Assembly (NCBI GenBank): GCA_013365325.1
Contig: JABVXV010000131.1
Coordinates: forward strand, 27,038-91,037
DNA length: 64,000 bases
Source of the DNA: Dipetalonema caudispina
Lineage: Eukaryota > Nematoda > Chromadorea > Rhabditida > Onchocercidae
Direction: 5' to 3'
A program made the position numbers and the translations under genes. Shown here piece by piece: positions 1 through 13,444 of the stretch (within the stretch, counting starts at the first letter, position 1; the number at the start of each line of letters is the position of its first letter). The notes under the pieces were generated by a model. The model searched no databases and was not told where the DNA came from. It was given only the letters and a program-made list of their open reading frames with translations.

Positions 1-220
1 AAAAGAAAAGTGGTGAACTTACTTATAGAGGATTTTTGCGTAAGTACCAGAGTTTTTTGTGTGTATTCTTTTCTTATACAAATACCAATGTCTGTGATTA
101 GAAAATTGCTTGTGTCTATATATGTCCAAAACGTGATAATTTATCGTGATATCGTCAAGTTATCTTAATTTAAAGTCTTTTTTCATTCACAAATTAGAGT
201 CGTTTACTTTCAATTTATAG

Positions 221-3200
221 TACCAAATGTAAATGTGATGAGTTCCGTTTTCAATGCCACTGTATTGACTGGTGAAGGTTCCACCACTCTTCTATCTGGT
301 GAAACGAATCGTTATGATATGGAGCGTGGTTTCACGATTCACGCTATTGGTGATAAAAATCCTGGTATCATTATTCAGGTGAGCATAGAACTTCGCATTC
401 CCTTTTTCTCTTATTTTACTTTTGACAAGCGTGTGAGAGTAAGTTTTGTTCATTGTTGTCGCGATCGATTAGCAGAAAATCAAAGAAAATTAACATATTT
501 TTTGATTAGCGTAATATCATAGAAACTGTAATCCGTACTACTCGAGTTTTTTTCTCGTTCTGAAGGAAAGCAATGTATTTACAGCTTGGACGTCCATTCA
601 TCATCAATCATATTCGACTGCTTTTGTGGGATCGCGATCAGAGATCATATAATTATTATGTCGAAGTAAACTTCGCATGAAACTAATTCAACTTTTCTTT
701 AACTTAATATTTTGTTTTTTCATTACCATATTAACTTAGAAGGAACAAAGTTAACCAGAAAGTTTTGAGCTAGGAATTAGAGCTAGATTTGGTGTGGATA
801 AGCACTTACTGTTTTCAGATAAGTATGGATCAGGAGGTTTGGATACGTGTCATAGATCATTCACAGTATCTTTGTCGGTCAAGACAGATGCTTTATTTCA
901 CTCCGAGAGTTGTTAAGTACATTATTTCTAATTATATATATAAACTTTTGCTCAGTTTTAGCCACTTTATAAAGCAATATATTTATGAAGTGGTAAAAGA
1001 ACAAATCATAGTAAACTGGAAGGTGTAACATTATGTTTGCATTATTAGCGTGCATGACTGACAAAGTATTATTGCTACAATCCATGCTTAAACTTTGGGT
1101 AGAAGCCGATTTTCTCCGTCACGTTAACGTTCTCAGACAACTCACATCTTTTATTTAAACTGTGCTTAATTATGCTTTTTTATACATGTTTTTATTCATT
1201 TTTTTCTACTTTTACTACATATTTTATAATAAAATATCAAGATTGATAAGATGATTTATGAAATTCTCTGTTTTTGCAGCTTTATACGCATCGTTGGAAC
1301 GTACAATACAGTAAATAATTCGTTCCATTTGGTAAGCATTGAAGCAATGTATACATCGGAATCTTTCGATGTTGATCCAGTTACTACCTTACTTGGTGAT
1401 TCCTTTTTTTTCAGATAGTAACTAATAATGAAGTAAGAATTTCGTGAATTCATTTGTCTTTTTTTAACTAAGATTTAATGAATTTTGACTCTAAATTGAG
1501 ATAAAAGTAGCTTCAGTCACAATTAGAACGAATATGAGTGGGTATTTTATCTCTGTCTGTTTTCTGTATTCAACATAGACAGAGGAAAAACAGTAGCAAG
1601 TTGTTCAAGGTAAGTCGAAAAGTGGAAAATTTTAAATTTTCACGGTTTTCATAAAGTTGTAATGTCTATTAGTTTTAGTGATCCTACTCGTTGCAGTTAA
1701 AATGCTTGAAAACAAGAATATTTCTCATGTTTTCTATCTATATTCATTTAATATCTCAACCAATTTTTCTTGAACGTAGTTTATTTAAAATTAGTTTTGC
1801 AGTTCCGAATACTAATGTGGCAACGATAGCAAACAACGCCATTGTTATTGAAGGAGTTTCACGTAGTAGAAATGCTTTGATAAATGGGGAAACGAGTAAT
1901 TACGATTGGGACAATGGTTATACTTGCCATCAGTTGGGGTCTGGTGCAATCGTTGTGCAGTTACCACAGCCATATCTTATCGACTCGATGCGGTGCGTTT
2001 TATTCTTTATATTATGATTATTTTTTGGCTGAATATCCATTAGTATGCAAACAATGCTTGCTTATTTAATACTTCATGCTCTCTAAGAATCGTCTGATCT
2101 TGTAAACCTTGACTGCACATTTATCTTTTAAAAAAAAGTAACCCGTTATCAAACCATTTTATTATATCTATCATCTATTCAAGCTTTAGATCACACTCCT
2201 TTAATTTTGCTTGAAGCCTGCATGTAAGCCCTCGCTACTTAAATATTTGATGTTCATTAACTTCACAATGCTTTACCTCTTGAATTATATATTATGTTTT
2301 AGCTTACTGTTGTGGGACTGTGATGATCGTCATTACTCTTATTATGTTGAAGTATCATGTGACAACACAACTTGGACACGCGTAGCTGATAAAACTCAGG
2401 AACACTGCAGGTAACTTTCAACTATTGACAGTTTGCACGTTACAAAGATTTTGAAAACTTATTTCTTTGTTAAAATCATATTTCTACTGAAAAATGATTG
2501 ATTCTTTCAACAAATTTTTTGGTATTTTAGCCGATTTAATCCGACCTTCATATTATAATGCATATATTTTTAATATTTTTGAGTTTCATATGTCACTCAT
2601 TCTTAGTTTAAAAATCCTCTTTTGTTCATAGAGCATGGCAAATCTTGAGATTTGATCGACTTCCAGTTGTGTTTATTCGTCTTGTTGGAACGCACAATTC
2701 AGGTAACATGCACTTAGATATGAAGACTTGAAAACGATTATTTTCCACCGTGAAACATGGTGTTGTCATTTAGGTTATAGCTGCATTAGTACTTAGGTTC
2801 AGTCACATCATTTATCAGTTAATCTATGATAAATGAGTAATTTTCCGTGTATGTTGATTATGATGAAGGGAGCGTATTATGGACTGCTGAAGCCAAAAAG
2901 CAAACATTTCATTTTTCTGGTGAATGTCCTACGTTAGGAAGATACAGATAAAGAAAGGAATGGAAAAAAGAATGCATTTTATCCTCAATTTTTGTTCTAG
3001 AAGTTAGTGATTGAAAGATCTGTGTCTTTTATATCTTCAATTATAACCAATTTATTCTACTTTTTTTTCTAGTGAATGAAGTGTTTCACTGCGTACACTT
3101 TGAATGTCCTGCTCAACGATCTGCTGTCACACCGTCGGGAACATTTGGTGCAATGGCTACTACATCAGCACATGAAAGAAATGAGGAAGTGGATTCGGTA

Positions 3201-3248
3201 CAAAATGCATTATCCGCATGTATTTCCGTGGCTTCATCAACCGATTAG
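221..3248 (+). CDS. BTBD9: BTBD9-like protein, 3' portion (partial; eight exons)
   Basis: Exons read as 221-378, 585-665, 819-916, 1280-1395, 1803-1992, 2303-2410, 2632-2702 and 3073-3248 (TAG stop); phases agree at every junction and give about 331 residues. The translation holds two copies of a discoidin-like (F5/8 type C) module. Each begins near V-P-N-x-N-V and has LLSGETN or LINGETS, then LLLWD, then YYVEVS or YYVE, then a W-x-R-V segment, a Cys-Arg pair, and IRIVGT or IRLVGT with a Val-Asn-x-x-F-H ending. This order matches the C-terminal half of BTBD9 (C. elegans HPO-9). The BTB and BACK domains that precede it in the family are upstream of the window. BTBD9 proteins are proposed Cullin-3 adaptors. 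The last exon adds a low-complexity tail. Partial only because the window starts inside the gene; bases 1-220 look intronic. Confidence 0.88.
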
Positions 3249-4696
3249 TAATAAATTTGGTTTGAAGAAATAGTGGATAGTAGAAAATTTCGAAAAATGG
3301 TTTTAAAAATTTAAGATTCACCTGAAAAAGATCAATTCAAAAATATTGAAGAAATGAACTATCTTTCCACTTCTCTATTATCCCTAGATCTTTTGTGCAT
3401 GCTGTTTATTAACGCTTGTTATCCTATAGGCGCAATTGTTCTTTATTTCTTTTCATTCTTTCTCTTGTCAGCCATATTATTATCGCCTTTACAATATTAA
3501 TGTGCTTTAGGATCATTATTTTATTTCTTCTTTCGCCAACAATAAATAGAAGATATTTGCATTTCATGGAAATTTCTTGCTTGTTGAGATGGTTTCTGAA
3601 GTTATTCAACATCTGTTTTATATGCTTTTTTATTACGAGAACTTCATTTAAATTTTTTCGAATATTCAATGATTGCATTTCTCCTAGCATTTTATCAATG
3701 AATCGGAAAGTTGCAGGACAAATTTTAGCGGAATTTAAAAAAATAAGTTTTTTCATATGGAGAGTTTTTTTTTCTGACCATATGAAAATCCAGTTAGAAA
3801 GAAATTTTCATATGAAATTTGTTCAAAAAAACTTTTACAATGGAAAAGTTGACATTTTTTATTCATATTATAATATTGTAGCATATGCTTTAGCTTTATC
3901 TTACTTTACCCGTTATCCGCTACTTCTTGGCTTCTGCTGTGCTCTTTAATTTCATCAGCAAGAAAAGGAGGAAATTGGGATACATCAGTAAAAGTGTCCA
4001 CTTATCCTGATAATATTCTCTGATGACAATTTATTAATAATTTCACTCTAAAACACTTGATTCATCATAATATGCTACACTTTTATTTGTTTAATTTTTC
4101 GTTTCTTATTTTTCTTTCATTTGCTTAGTATTTGTAGAAAGTGAAAATAAAGCTATTTCCTACAGGTTTTTCTGAAAGGATTCTAGCAAAAATTCACTGC
4201 TTACTGTATTCAGCTTCGGTTATGAATTATACCATATGGTATTGTAAAATATTATTAGGCTTACATGTGGTGTGTAAATAGTGCGGAAAATATTTCAACA
4301 AATGAAAAAAAAAAGAAAACAGTTTAGAATTTCATGATTCTAGCCTTCCTTCATGAAAAATATGGAAAAACCATGTACATTAATAAAATATTTGCTTTAA
4401 CTTAATATTCAAATGAGCATAATATATGATTTGATGTTATACTGTAAATGTTTTTCCACATATTTCATTTTATAAGCTTTTTTTGACGAAGCCAAATCCT
4501 GCATATTATACATACATATATATGAATAAATTGTACATTAACTGGAATATCATGTATGCAACAGAGGTTTACTATTCTTGGAACAGTTTTCGATTATTCA
4601 GTTTTGAAAATAGTTAAATAAATCTTTCTTATTCTCCAACATCATTGGTAATTGAATCAACATTAGGTAAGGAAAAAATAAAATTTGCAAAAAGAT
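3249..4696. other. Convergent 3' region between BTBD9-like gene and IFT52
   Basis: This stretch holds the 3' flanks of two convergent genes. There is an AATAAA at 4146-4151 and several A/T runs. A long open frame at 3416-3949 has no ATG start and very biased hydrophobic content, so I do not call it a gene. I see no RNA gene or repeat here. Confidence 0.5.
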
Positions 4697-7600
4697 TTAA
4701 TTCATATCATCATATTCATCAATATCTGAAAAGTATTGTTCATCATCTCCTTCAATAGGTTCATTCAAATCGTCGGAGATCCTTTTCAGATTTTCGATAT
4801 CAATGTCATCCTTTTCCTGAAATGAAGTCGCAAATTTGATGATTGAGAAGTTCGAAAGACAAAGTTATTTCACGAGCTTACATATGAAAAATGTTATGGG
4901 CAAAGGGATATTGCTTAAATCGAAATAACCTGATTAAATTTTTTAAATTCGGCCAATTGATAGAGTACAAATTCGAGTATTTTTTTTGATCCTCGATCAT
5001 TTTCCGGTAAACATTTTGTAATGTCATAAATTTCGCCAGCCTCTTTCAAGAAGTATTCCAAATCATTTTCTTCACCTTAATTTTTATTAAATTAAAATTT
5101 GTCTTATGTCATTTACATTTTTAAAAATTAAAAATTAAACATCTAACGTATTATAGTTATTTTGATAAATAATGAAAATCGATAAATTTAACTTTCCATT
5201 ATATTCCTCATTTCTTCCGCATATAGTTCTATAACGAAGTAATTTATTTGTTTGTCATAATTTTATCATGAAGCTTTATGACAACATATATCATCAAAAA
5301 AAAAAAAAATTCCACAGTTATTTGATATGATACATCAAAATTGTTGTTGGTTGATTTATTGAACAATATAATTAATTAGTTATTCAATTATCCATAAATA
5401 TCGATGATCGAAATCATCGATTTTATCCCTCAATAATGTACCCATGTTTTGTTAGGCGTAAATTATCAGGTATTAAAATGTGCAATAAACCTAAGAAGAA
5501 TATACTATATTGAGGAAATTTAAGTAATAATTTCATCAAAGCAATTATTGCTTAACTAATTAGTTGTAAAGTTTTTGGACGATATAAACATTACTATTCA
5601 TTCTTTAAGAAGTTAATATTCTTCTATGTCCTAAATACAATTTAATTTTACTATGATTATATGAGATGAACTGGTATGAATGATCGATAGGATCTATTGT
5701 TCACTTTTTGATATCATTATTGATGATGATATCATGATTAGATATTGTTAAAATTAAAATTTTTTACATTTATTGGTAAGTTGAGCGAGTCGAACATCTG
5801 CTGATGAGAACATTTCATCTAAATCAAATAATTCCAATCGAGGTGGCGGAAGTTCTCGAAAATTTGGTGGAAATACCTGTAATTTAACAATAAATTATCG
5901 GAGTATAGTTTGTACAATCATTATAATGAATAATCAGCTAATTAATAATCATTAATAATTAGATAAGTATACAGCAGGTGTAAGTGGAGGTTGTGGTACT
6001 TCAAATTGTGGAACAATAAGTGATAATGGTTCATGCTTTAAACCAAGCTGTTCAAATGCCCTGAAATAGATGTGATATTTTATATAATATATTATTTGTA
6101 CTTAATTAATATCAATGATAATTATAAGTGATTATTAGTCTGTTGAAAAATTGTTAATCTCGGAATTCTCCAAGATATGTCAACGAATTTCTTAAAGATT
6201 TCCAGATTGTTTAGGTAAATTGTTAAATGGTTTTTCCTACAAACGAAAGCTAATGAAGTGATCTTTAAAATGCTCCATTTAATTTATCAAATGATTAGGT
6301 TGGTTTTTCTTGTTTACGGTATATTATTGTTTAATGTTACCTGATTGTTTTAGGCCAAACGGAAAGATCCATAGCATAGAGGCTCATATCAAAATATTTG
6401 AGAAAATCATTGCTTTGGTTCATTTCATATTCACCCTCCTGTAGACATACTTTAATCTTTTCCGATAAATAAATATGATCCGGTATGGTATGCATATCCA
6501 TTAAATCCGGTTCCTTACTATCGACAACATTCAAAGCAAAACCTTCCGTTACATATTTCATGATAACATCCTTAAAAGTTAACTTGTTTAATTTAATTGT
6601 AAAATCATGTTAATACATAGAAATGTGAATAATAAAAAGTTTTTTTTTTTTTTGAAAATAATTCCAGAAATATAGCATTTTTAGGTTTGTCAATTTAATT
6701 TACAAATTTAAGTAATATTCTGATTCTAAATATTTTTAAATAATTCATGAAAAAGACGTATTTCTATTAATTTCTCTTTTCATAATCGTTCTACTCACCC
6801 ATATTTTACTGTTTTCCTCTTTCTCAAAATATTGATCAGTGAAAATATGAACTGAACCAATAACTATTAATTTACCACCTTTTTCCTGAAATAATAACCA
6901 ACTTTTTTTTTCCCCATATGTTAATAAGATTTCTTTTTTTTTTTTTCTGCACAAATTTTACGTCGAAATTAAAATGCTAATGTTAAACTTCTAATTCATT
7001 CCTTACCGTTTGATGAAATGCACAAATGGGTCGATTATTTGGATAGCAAACACTACCCGTTGATAGTACTGCCGTAGATTTTCGACCAACATTTAATGTT
7101 GCTCCATATGGATAAACAAATTGTAAGCCACTAAAAAGAGTAGCAAATTAAAATTACTGAACAAATGTAAAAGTAGAATTAATTAAAAATGGAAAAAATT
7201 AATTAAACTGTAAAATGATTAACAAACTAAAGATAATTGATGATACGATAATGCAATTACTTGCTTTACGTCAAATATTAATCTATTTTGAAGTATAAAC
7301 TAAAACAATTAAAAAAAACTAATTATTTTAATATTTCCTTAAAATTTTCTTATTTAATTATCATTATTATTATTGTTAAAAAGATTGATGCTTATACTTT
7401 TTATATATAAGCATTAATTAGAATTTGTATTTCTGAAATTTTTTTACAGTGCATTAATTTCTTCATCATTTGAATGCGTCAATTTGCCAGCTGTTGTTAT
7501 AAGAGAACGATTTAGGACACCATTAGCAACTAATGCTTCTTTTGGATCCAAATATTTGTAAAATGTTGTCCGAATTACAGAATCTAAAATGAAATTTCCA

Positions 7601-8977
7601 AATATTTCCATTTATTCAAGAGATACTTTTTCTTTTTTTCAGGGTATCATACAAATGGTTATAATTTGAATTCTTTATAATATAATTGAAAAAAAAAAGA
7701 AATTCACCGGAAATATTTCCATAAAAATTATTAGTACTTTAGTTGATATCAATTAAAATAAAAATTTAAGATTGTAATTTTAAATGAACTAGTCATTGGA
7801 TCATTAAATTTTTGTTAAAAATTAGATTGAAATTGAATTGGCAATAATAGTTAAATGATAATAGCTTTGAAGATATCATCTTCTTTTCTAATAATTTAAA
7901 AATTTTGTTACTTATATTAAATGTTACCATTATTACAAGTAATATCATATTGTTCAAGTAAATAATTGATATTTGTATCAGCAGCTTGTTCACCTCCTTC
8001 ACTCATTAATACTAATACATTATTACCATTATCGATGAAATGCTTCAAATGATCAATCTATAAGTGAAATTATTGTTAAATTAATTAATTTATACAATAT
8101 TCGTTCATAAATATAACAACAAATATTATATAATTATCATTACTCACATTCTGTCACATGTTAATCCATAAAGTAAATTGTTAGTTAAGTTTTAAATTTT
8201 AAAAAATAATCATTTTTAAAGAATAAAGAATATTTTTGATTTCATGAAATATGATCATTTTATACAATAGTGTTGATACGCGGTAAATTTCATATCTTTC
8301 TACATATGTCATTAAAATGTACGTCATTTAAATATAAAAAAGTTTTTTTTTTTTTTAATATCAAAATACAAAGCCTTGCCTCATTTTGTGAAAATTTTGC
8401 TTTTGGATGTGGTATCACAAATAAGCAACATTCAGTGAAGGTATTTGCATTAATTTCATCAGTATTGCTGAAAATTTTTTCAGCAAATTTAATTTCAAAT
8501 TGACAAAAATTATTCATAAATAGCTACTAATTACTCATATCAATCTTTTATATCGAACATTTTCGATACTTTATATTGCATAAAATCTTTTACATTAAGA
8601 TTTTATTATTATACTTAATTAAAAGCAATACAAACATTTCTAAACGCCATTCATTCCGCAATCTTTTGTGAATTTGTCGAAAACCGGAATGAAAATGATA
8701 CGACTCATTTTTGGATTGATCAAATGTTATCCGTGTATTGGTAATGGAATGCTGTTTCTGAAATATTATTCTAAAATAATATACTTATTTAAGAAATCGT
8801 AATTTGTATTTCAAACAGATAATTATCGTATAAAAAAGCTAATTATAATATTAATTACTTGTTGACAAATTTAAATTTTAAATTTTAAAAAATTTCACAT
8901 ACCTCACTAATTACAGATGTTCGTTTATTTGTCAAAATATTGAATTGAACATTTGAATCGAACGTTGATGTTAGCAT
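4697..8977 (-). CDS. IFT52: Intraflagellar transport protein 52 (OSM-6), complete
   Basis: Twelve exons on the minus strand: 8977-8903, 8757-8636, 8467-8380, 8057-7928, 7583-7448, 7130-7007, 6885-6799, 6570-6341, 6060-5973, 5876-5768, 5075-4930 and 4816-4697. All phases agree, giving about 484 residues (human 437, C. elegans OSM-6 about 470). Family blocks occur in order: F-V-I-P-H-P-K-A-K-F-S, MSEGGEQAADTNINYLLE, KYLDPKEALVANGVLNR, FVYPYGATLNVGR, VLSTGSVCYPNNRP, GGKLIVIGS, DQYFEKEENSKIW, CLQEGE, LKHEPLSLIVPQFEVP, FRELPPP, LELFDLDE, and an acidic tail. IFT52 is an IFT-B core subunit needed to build sensory cilia. The intron after exon 3 has a GC donor (8379-8378, AG|GCAAGG). The start is the first ATG in frame and exon 1 is short, as the phases require. 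Candidate X-box and CArG motifs lie upstream. Confidence 0.95.
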
Positions 8978-9134
8978 TTTGCTACCAATTCAATTAACAT
9001 TCTTAAATTTTACTCAATTATCGATATTTTTACAAATAAGCATTGCTTTACAAGATTATATAGATGATCCGGATGTAATACATACAGTCCTTAATTATCC
9101 GGAAATACCGATTATTGGACATTCGGCAAATATG

Positions 9135-9158
9135 TACCATATATGGTATAAATAAAGG
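9135..9158. promoter_or_regulatory. CArG-like palindrome followed by TATA-like sequence
   Basis: TACCATATATGGTA (9135-9148) is a perfect palindrome that contains CCATATATGG, a perfect CArG (SRF/MEF2-type) core. It is followed directly by TATAAATAAA. It lies about 160 bases upstream of the IFT52 start codon. Whether it is used is inference; AT-rich DNA produces such motifs by chance. Confidence 0.3.
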
Positions 9159-9278
9159 ACTAATTTGATCATATGAACAGTTATCAAAAATTTCAAAAAA
9201 TAACTAATACGACAATATCATCAAATGATCATCCTGATGAAAATAATTCAAAATTGAGATGAAATATTGAGATGTATA

Positions 9279-9318
<40 letters not shown>

Positions 9319-9326
9319 TGTCTGTG
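9279..9326. repeat. (TG)n microsatellite
   Basis: A near-pure TG dinucleotide run with a few interruptions, located upstream of IFT52 and downstream of lipase 1. No function is visible. Confidence 0.9.
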
Positions 9327-9347
9327 CTATAAATAAGGCCTTGAATG

Positions 9348-9361
9348 GTTGCCATGGGTTA
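9348..9361 (-). promoter_or_regulatory. X-box-like element upstream of IFT52
   Basis: On the minus strand this reads TAACCCATGGCAAC. It fits the RFX/DAF-19 X-box consensus GTHNYYATRRNAAC at 12 of 14 positions; the first two bases differ. OSM-6 in C. elegans is a classical X-box-driven ciliary gene, so the site is in a meaningful place. It is about 370 bases from the start codon, further than usual. Confidence 0.35.
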
Positions 9362-9834
9362 CAAAAGTAAGCAAATATTGGCTGTTGATGTTCATTTAAC
9401 CCTTCGTTTAATTAGTAAAATAATTTGGGTTTTTTTTTTTTTTTTTTTTAAGAAAATGTTAATAATAATAAAATTACAATATCCTGATGAAGTAATATTT
9501 GTGTATGTTTTGAGGTTAACTTATGGTTGAAAAATTATTTGACATTTTGCATGGTCAATATCATATGTGATATGATATTATTGAATAAAAAAAAAAAAAA
9601 TATGCAAATTATTTATTTCATTTATTTGATTTTATGACATTTTCACTTTTCTCAAATTATGCAACAAAAATTTTCTCATATATATATATTTTTTTGACAT
9701 TTATCTTTGAAACATTTTGATAAAATTTTTATTTCATCTTTAAAATTTAGTTAAATTCAATGTTTTTTTTTTTTTTTAATCAGTTAAAATAAGAAGTTAT
9801 TTTCATTTTGAAGGGCGCACATATATGAATTGAT

Positions 9835-12800
9835 TTATATTTTGGTTTCGTTATTTTTTATAATCTCAATGATAGGTTTATATATTTCATCAGCTGCATG
9901 AATCCCCCATATAAAATCGAAATGATTGAAATTTTGCAATTCGTTGTTTTGTATCAAATATTTACTTGGTATCTTGGCAATTAAACCATCCTGAAAAATA
10001 ATCAGCCAAAGTTTGAAAAATTCTACAATGATACTAATTAAATATAAACATATGGGTATTAATTGGAGGATACAATGCAATACGTGAATTTTTGATGGTT
10101 AACAGGAGGTCAAAGGTTGCTTACCTGAATATCACGTTTATCAGCTAGCCAATCTTGCTCACTCCAGTACAAATAAACAGGTGCATTGGTCAATGATAAA
10201 TTATAAAGAGGTGGCGTACTCTGCAGAATTTTGAATCATTTTATAAATTTAAAAAAAAAAAAAGACTGGAACTCTTAGTAATTAAACTATCAAATAATCA
10301 GAAATTGTAGCAATTGTAATTAAATAATTGCAATAAATATTAATGAAAAGAAAATGTTTTATCGGAAAGCAAAGAAATTTTGCTATTGAAAAGTTTTTAG
10401 AAATTTGTAGGAAATATTTTTGAAATTTCAAGAAAATGTCGTTCTCAAGAGTTAAGAAAAATGTGTTTTTAGAAAAAAAAAACCCTTTTGAAATTTTAGG
10501 CATAAAAGTGCAAGGAAAAAAAAAGCTGAACTGCAAAATTTTTTTTTGAAATAAATCAATAGAAAAATGAAGGAAATTTTTTTTTTTCCAATGAAATTTT
10601 TTTATAAACAAACCATGTTGTAATGTTTCAGATTTTTATTTTTCGAACCGTAATCATACATTTGTATCTTATGACTGTTTACCATTTGCGCCCAATGAAG
10701 AACATTTGCCATGGAAGTACCAGCCGGTAGATGACTCATATATACCGGAATTCGGCTCTGCAGTTAGAAAAGAAATAAATTAAAAATTCCAATAAACTAA
10801 AAAGGAAATAATATAAATAGATGAACATAATTGTCAACAAAAAACAAAGCAAAAAAAAGGAAAGAGAGAAAGGAAAAATTAATATTAAAGTACAATTATT
10901 TAATTATTGAATATTAATATTAATTAAATATATTTTGAAAAATATATGTTTAAGTTACCACGTTCATTTGAATAGTAGCAGGTCCAGTCATTTGAAACAT
11001 CAAATGTTCACAATGCTCAACAATACTTCTTAATGAACAAGTTGATTTGCTGATCTGTTGAAAAATTGATTTATTGGGCATAAATTTGCCGGTAATTTTA
11101 ACCAACATCTGCAAATGGTAATACTTTTTGTAAGCTTTCATTTTTCGAGTGTTTTCATAAAATTTGTATGAATCAAAATTATTATTAAAGCAAACAAGTT
11201 TTGATAATCAGCACTTGTTGTTAAATTATAATTGATGCTTATTCTAACTTTGAATTAATCAAATTATATTAATAAATTCTGCCAGAATGATATATTCATA
11301 AGAAGGGAGGATTTGGATGAATATATCAGAATTTTCAAACTTAGAGTTTGAAAAAACGAAATTTCAGCTGGAACAATAAAGAGTAAATAAATTGTAAACC
11401 AAACCTGCAAGATGGTTAATGAAAGTAATATGCAATTGCTGCTCAGCAAACAATAAGCTAATGCCGAATTAATTTGGAAATTGAAATTCTCTCAATCATA
11501 AAACGAAACTAAATTGTTTAATGAAATTGTAATTCAACTATTTTTCAACTTTTCGAAATTACTAATGTTAAATTAAATTGTTCGATTTCATCCGTTATTT
11601 CTCAATTTTTCGAAATAATTAAGGATAAAATAAAATACGGTAAACATTAGAAAAAATTTACTTTAAGTGCTTGTAGAAAATTTTTCGCAGCAGTCTTTAT
11701 TAAACCTTTGATATGAGCTAATGTGCCAATTGGTCCCAGAGCAAAAAATTTACGAATCTGAAAATTCCTTCTAATAAAGTAATAAATGTACGCAGGGTCC
11801 AGTTAAAAATTGAGAGTTTATTTATTTCAATTCTTGATTTTTTTCAAATATTAGAGGCTGAATTAAAGCGGATGATAAATTTTCTAAAAAAAAAAAACTT
11901 AGCTTGTTTTGGTTAGATTCTTACTTTTTGGGCAAAAAGTTGATCGATTGAAAGTTTTGCAAACATTGTTAATGTACCTTCGGAATATCCGACATAATAT
12001 AAAGAACGCTGGCGAGTTTTGTTAAGCACATAATTAATCATCGAATCCAAATCGTATTTTATAAATTCATCAAATCTAAATGATAATATTATTAAATAAT
12101 TGCCAGAAAAATTCTAAAATTCCTTTTCTTTTTCATTTATATTATTTTTATGTACGAATAAACTAAGCAGAAAACTAAAATAACATTAAAGTTTTCAGTA
12201 AACAGAAAATAGTATTAAAATAAACTGACGTAAATTTCCAGTATTTTAAATCACTCTCTGTATAGTTGACGTGTTTGGTGGAGTACGTGTTACCACGAAC
12301 ATTACCCATCCATACATCAAATCCCGCATCAGCAAATATAAATGCTAAACATGAAAAATTGTAATTTAAACAAATGAATTTAAATTCAACGAGTTCAAAT
12401 TAACTGAAATTGCAATCGAAGGCATTTTTTACAAGAAAAAAAAAGGCTTGAAATATTAAGAATTAAAAAAAAAAGAAATATTTGTTTAACATTTTCCAAC
12501 TATATGTTTACCAACCAGCAGATTGATTTGGTAAATTAGTCACCCAAACAGCACTTGAACCGATGAAACCATGCTGAAGGAATACTACAGATTTCGAATC
12601 ATTTCCAGAATGATTCACTGAAACAAATAATCATTCATCATTGATGGAAATGAAATTTTGCAAGAGATCTATTATGCTTATCTATGGTATCTGACACAGT
12701 ATGGTATAGTACAGTATGAACAACTATAAATGTTACACCAAAACATACTGTACAGCAATAATACCATGTATATTATATATCACTTAATGGTGTTTCTTTT

Positions 12801-13444
12801 TTCTTTCCATTCATCACGCATCATTGATATAGCATTATCGCTGAATATTACTGAATACAGTAATGTTTAAAATTTCTAACAATCTCGAATTACCTCCCTT
12901 TCCACTTGGAATACGGTGTAACTCGAGTATATAACCATCGTCTGTTGTTACAGTATGTATTTCAGATGGATATCCATGGTAAGTGATAATTTCATGCTGA
13001 AAGCAAAAAAGAATATTATGGTAGTAATTTGTATAATAGTTGTAGTTTGTCGAAATTTTTGATAGTTGTTCTGAAAGAAAAAATTAGACTCAAACGTTAA
13101 CAATATAAAATAAATGAATTTAATTTCTCTTAAATGAATTTTAGTAGGAAACAAAACATAAAATAACGAAATAGTGGCAATTAGGAAATCTTGACAAAAT
13201 CCAAAATATTACTCATTTTATTTTTTGCTGTACAATCAAAGCGAATGTACATGCATATATATCCAGTATGTACTGTTTTCAGTTATAAATAAATTTCGAA
13301 ATTAATTTCAATTGACAAAATTTTCGTCCTTTTCAAACTTACAGTTGTCATCGTAGCTTCTGGAAGTGATACAATGGAAATTTCATTTGTTATCTGATAT
13401 AATTTAGTATAAATAAGAAATTTGAAAATAATGGTGATAAACAT
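9835..13444 (-). CDS. Acid lipase, alpha/beta-hydrolase (paralogue 1), complete
   Basis: Ten exons: 13444-13343, 12996-12894, 12617-12516, 12344-12230, 12075-11925, 11757-11662, 11108-10959, 10757-10614, 10220-10125 and 9990-9835. Phases agree and give about 404 residues, the size of lysosomal/gastric acid lipases (C. elegans LIPL family). The N-terminus is a hydrophobic signal peptide. Next come the lid-region signature [19 protein letters not shown], the oxyanion-side [22 protein letters not shown], the nucleophile elbow G-Y-S-E-G (Ser near residue 172), the catalytic Asp in SEQDWLAD (near 344), and the His in F-N-H-F-D-F (near 376). The product should be secreted or lysosomal and should hydrolyse neutral lipid esters. 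The ATG chosen gives the best signal peptide; the frame is open seven more codons upstream without another ATG. Glu in place of the common Gln after the active Ser is a mild oddity. Confidence 0.92.

Larger units (their letters stand above)
8978..9834. other. IFT52 upstream region / lipase 1 downstream region
   Basis: Non-coding AT-rich DNA between the IFT52 start and the end of the first lipase. It carries a (TG)n microsatellite, a 14-base palindrome containing a CArG-type element followed by a TATA-like AT stretch, and an X-box-like sequence. Poly-A and poly-T runs flank these. No open frame here looks real. Confidence 0.6.

Noticed and set aside
3416..3949. A 177-codon open frame with several hydrophobic stretches after the BTBD9-like gene
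   Set aside because: It begins with TTG, not ATG, has heavy Phe/Ile bias typical of AT-rich DNA, resembles no family, and a long open frame exists on the opposite strand too. Probably 3' flank.
11264..11449. Hydrophobic minus-strand open frame between lipase exons 6 and 7
   Set aside because: The second lipase has no equivalent exon and exons 6 and 7 already join in phase.
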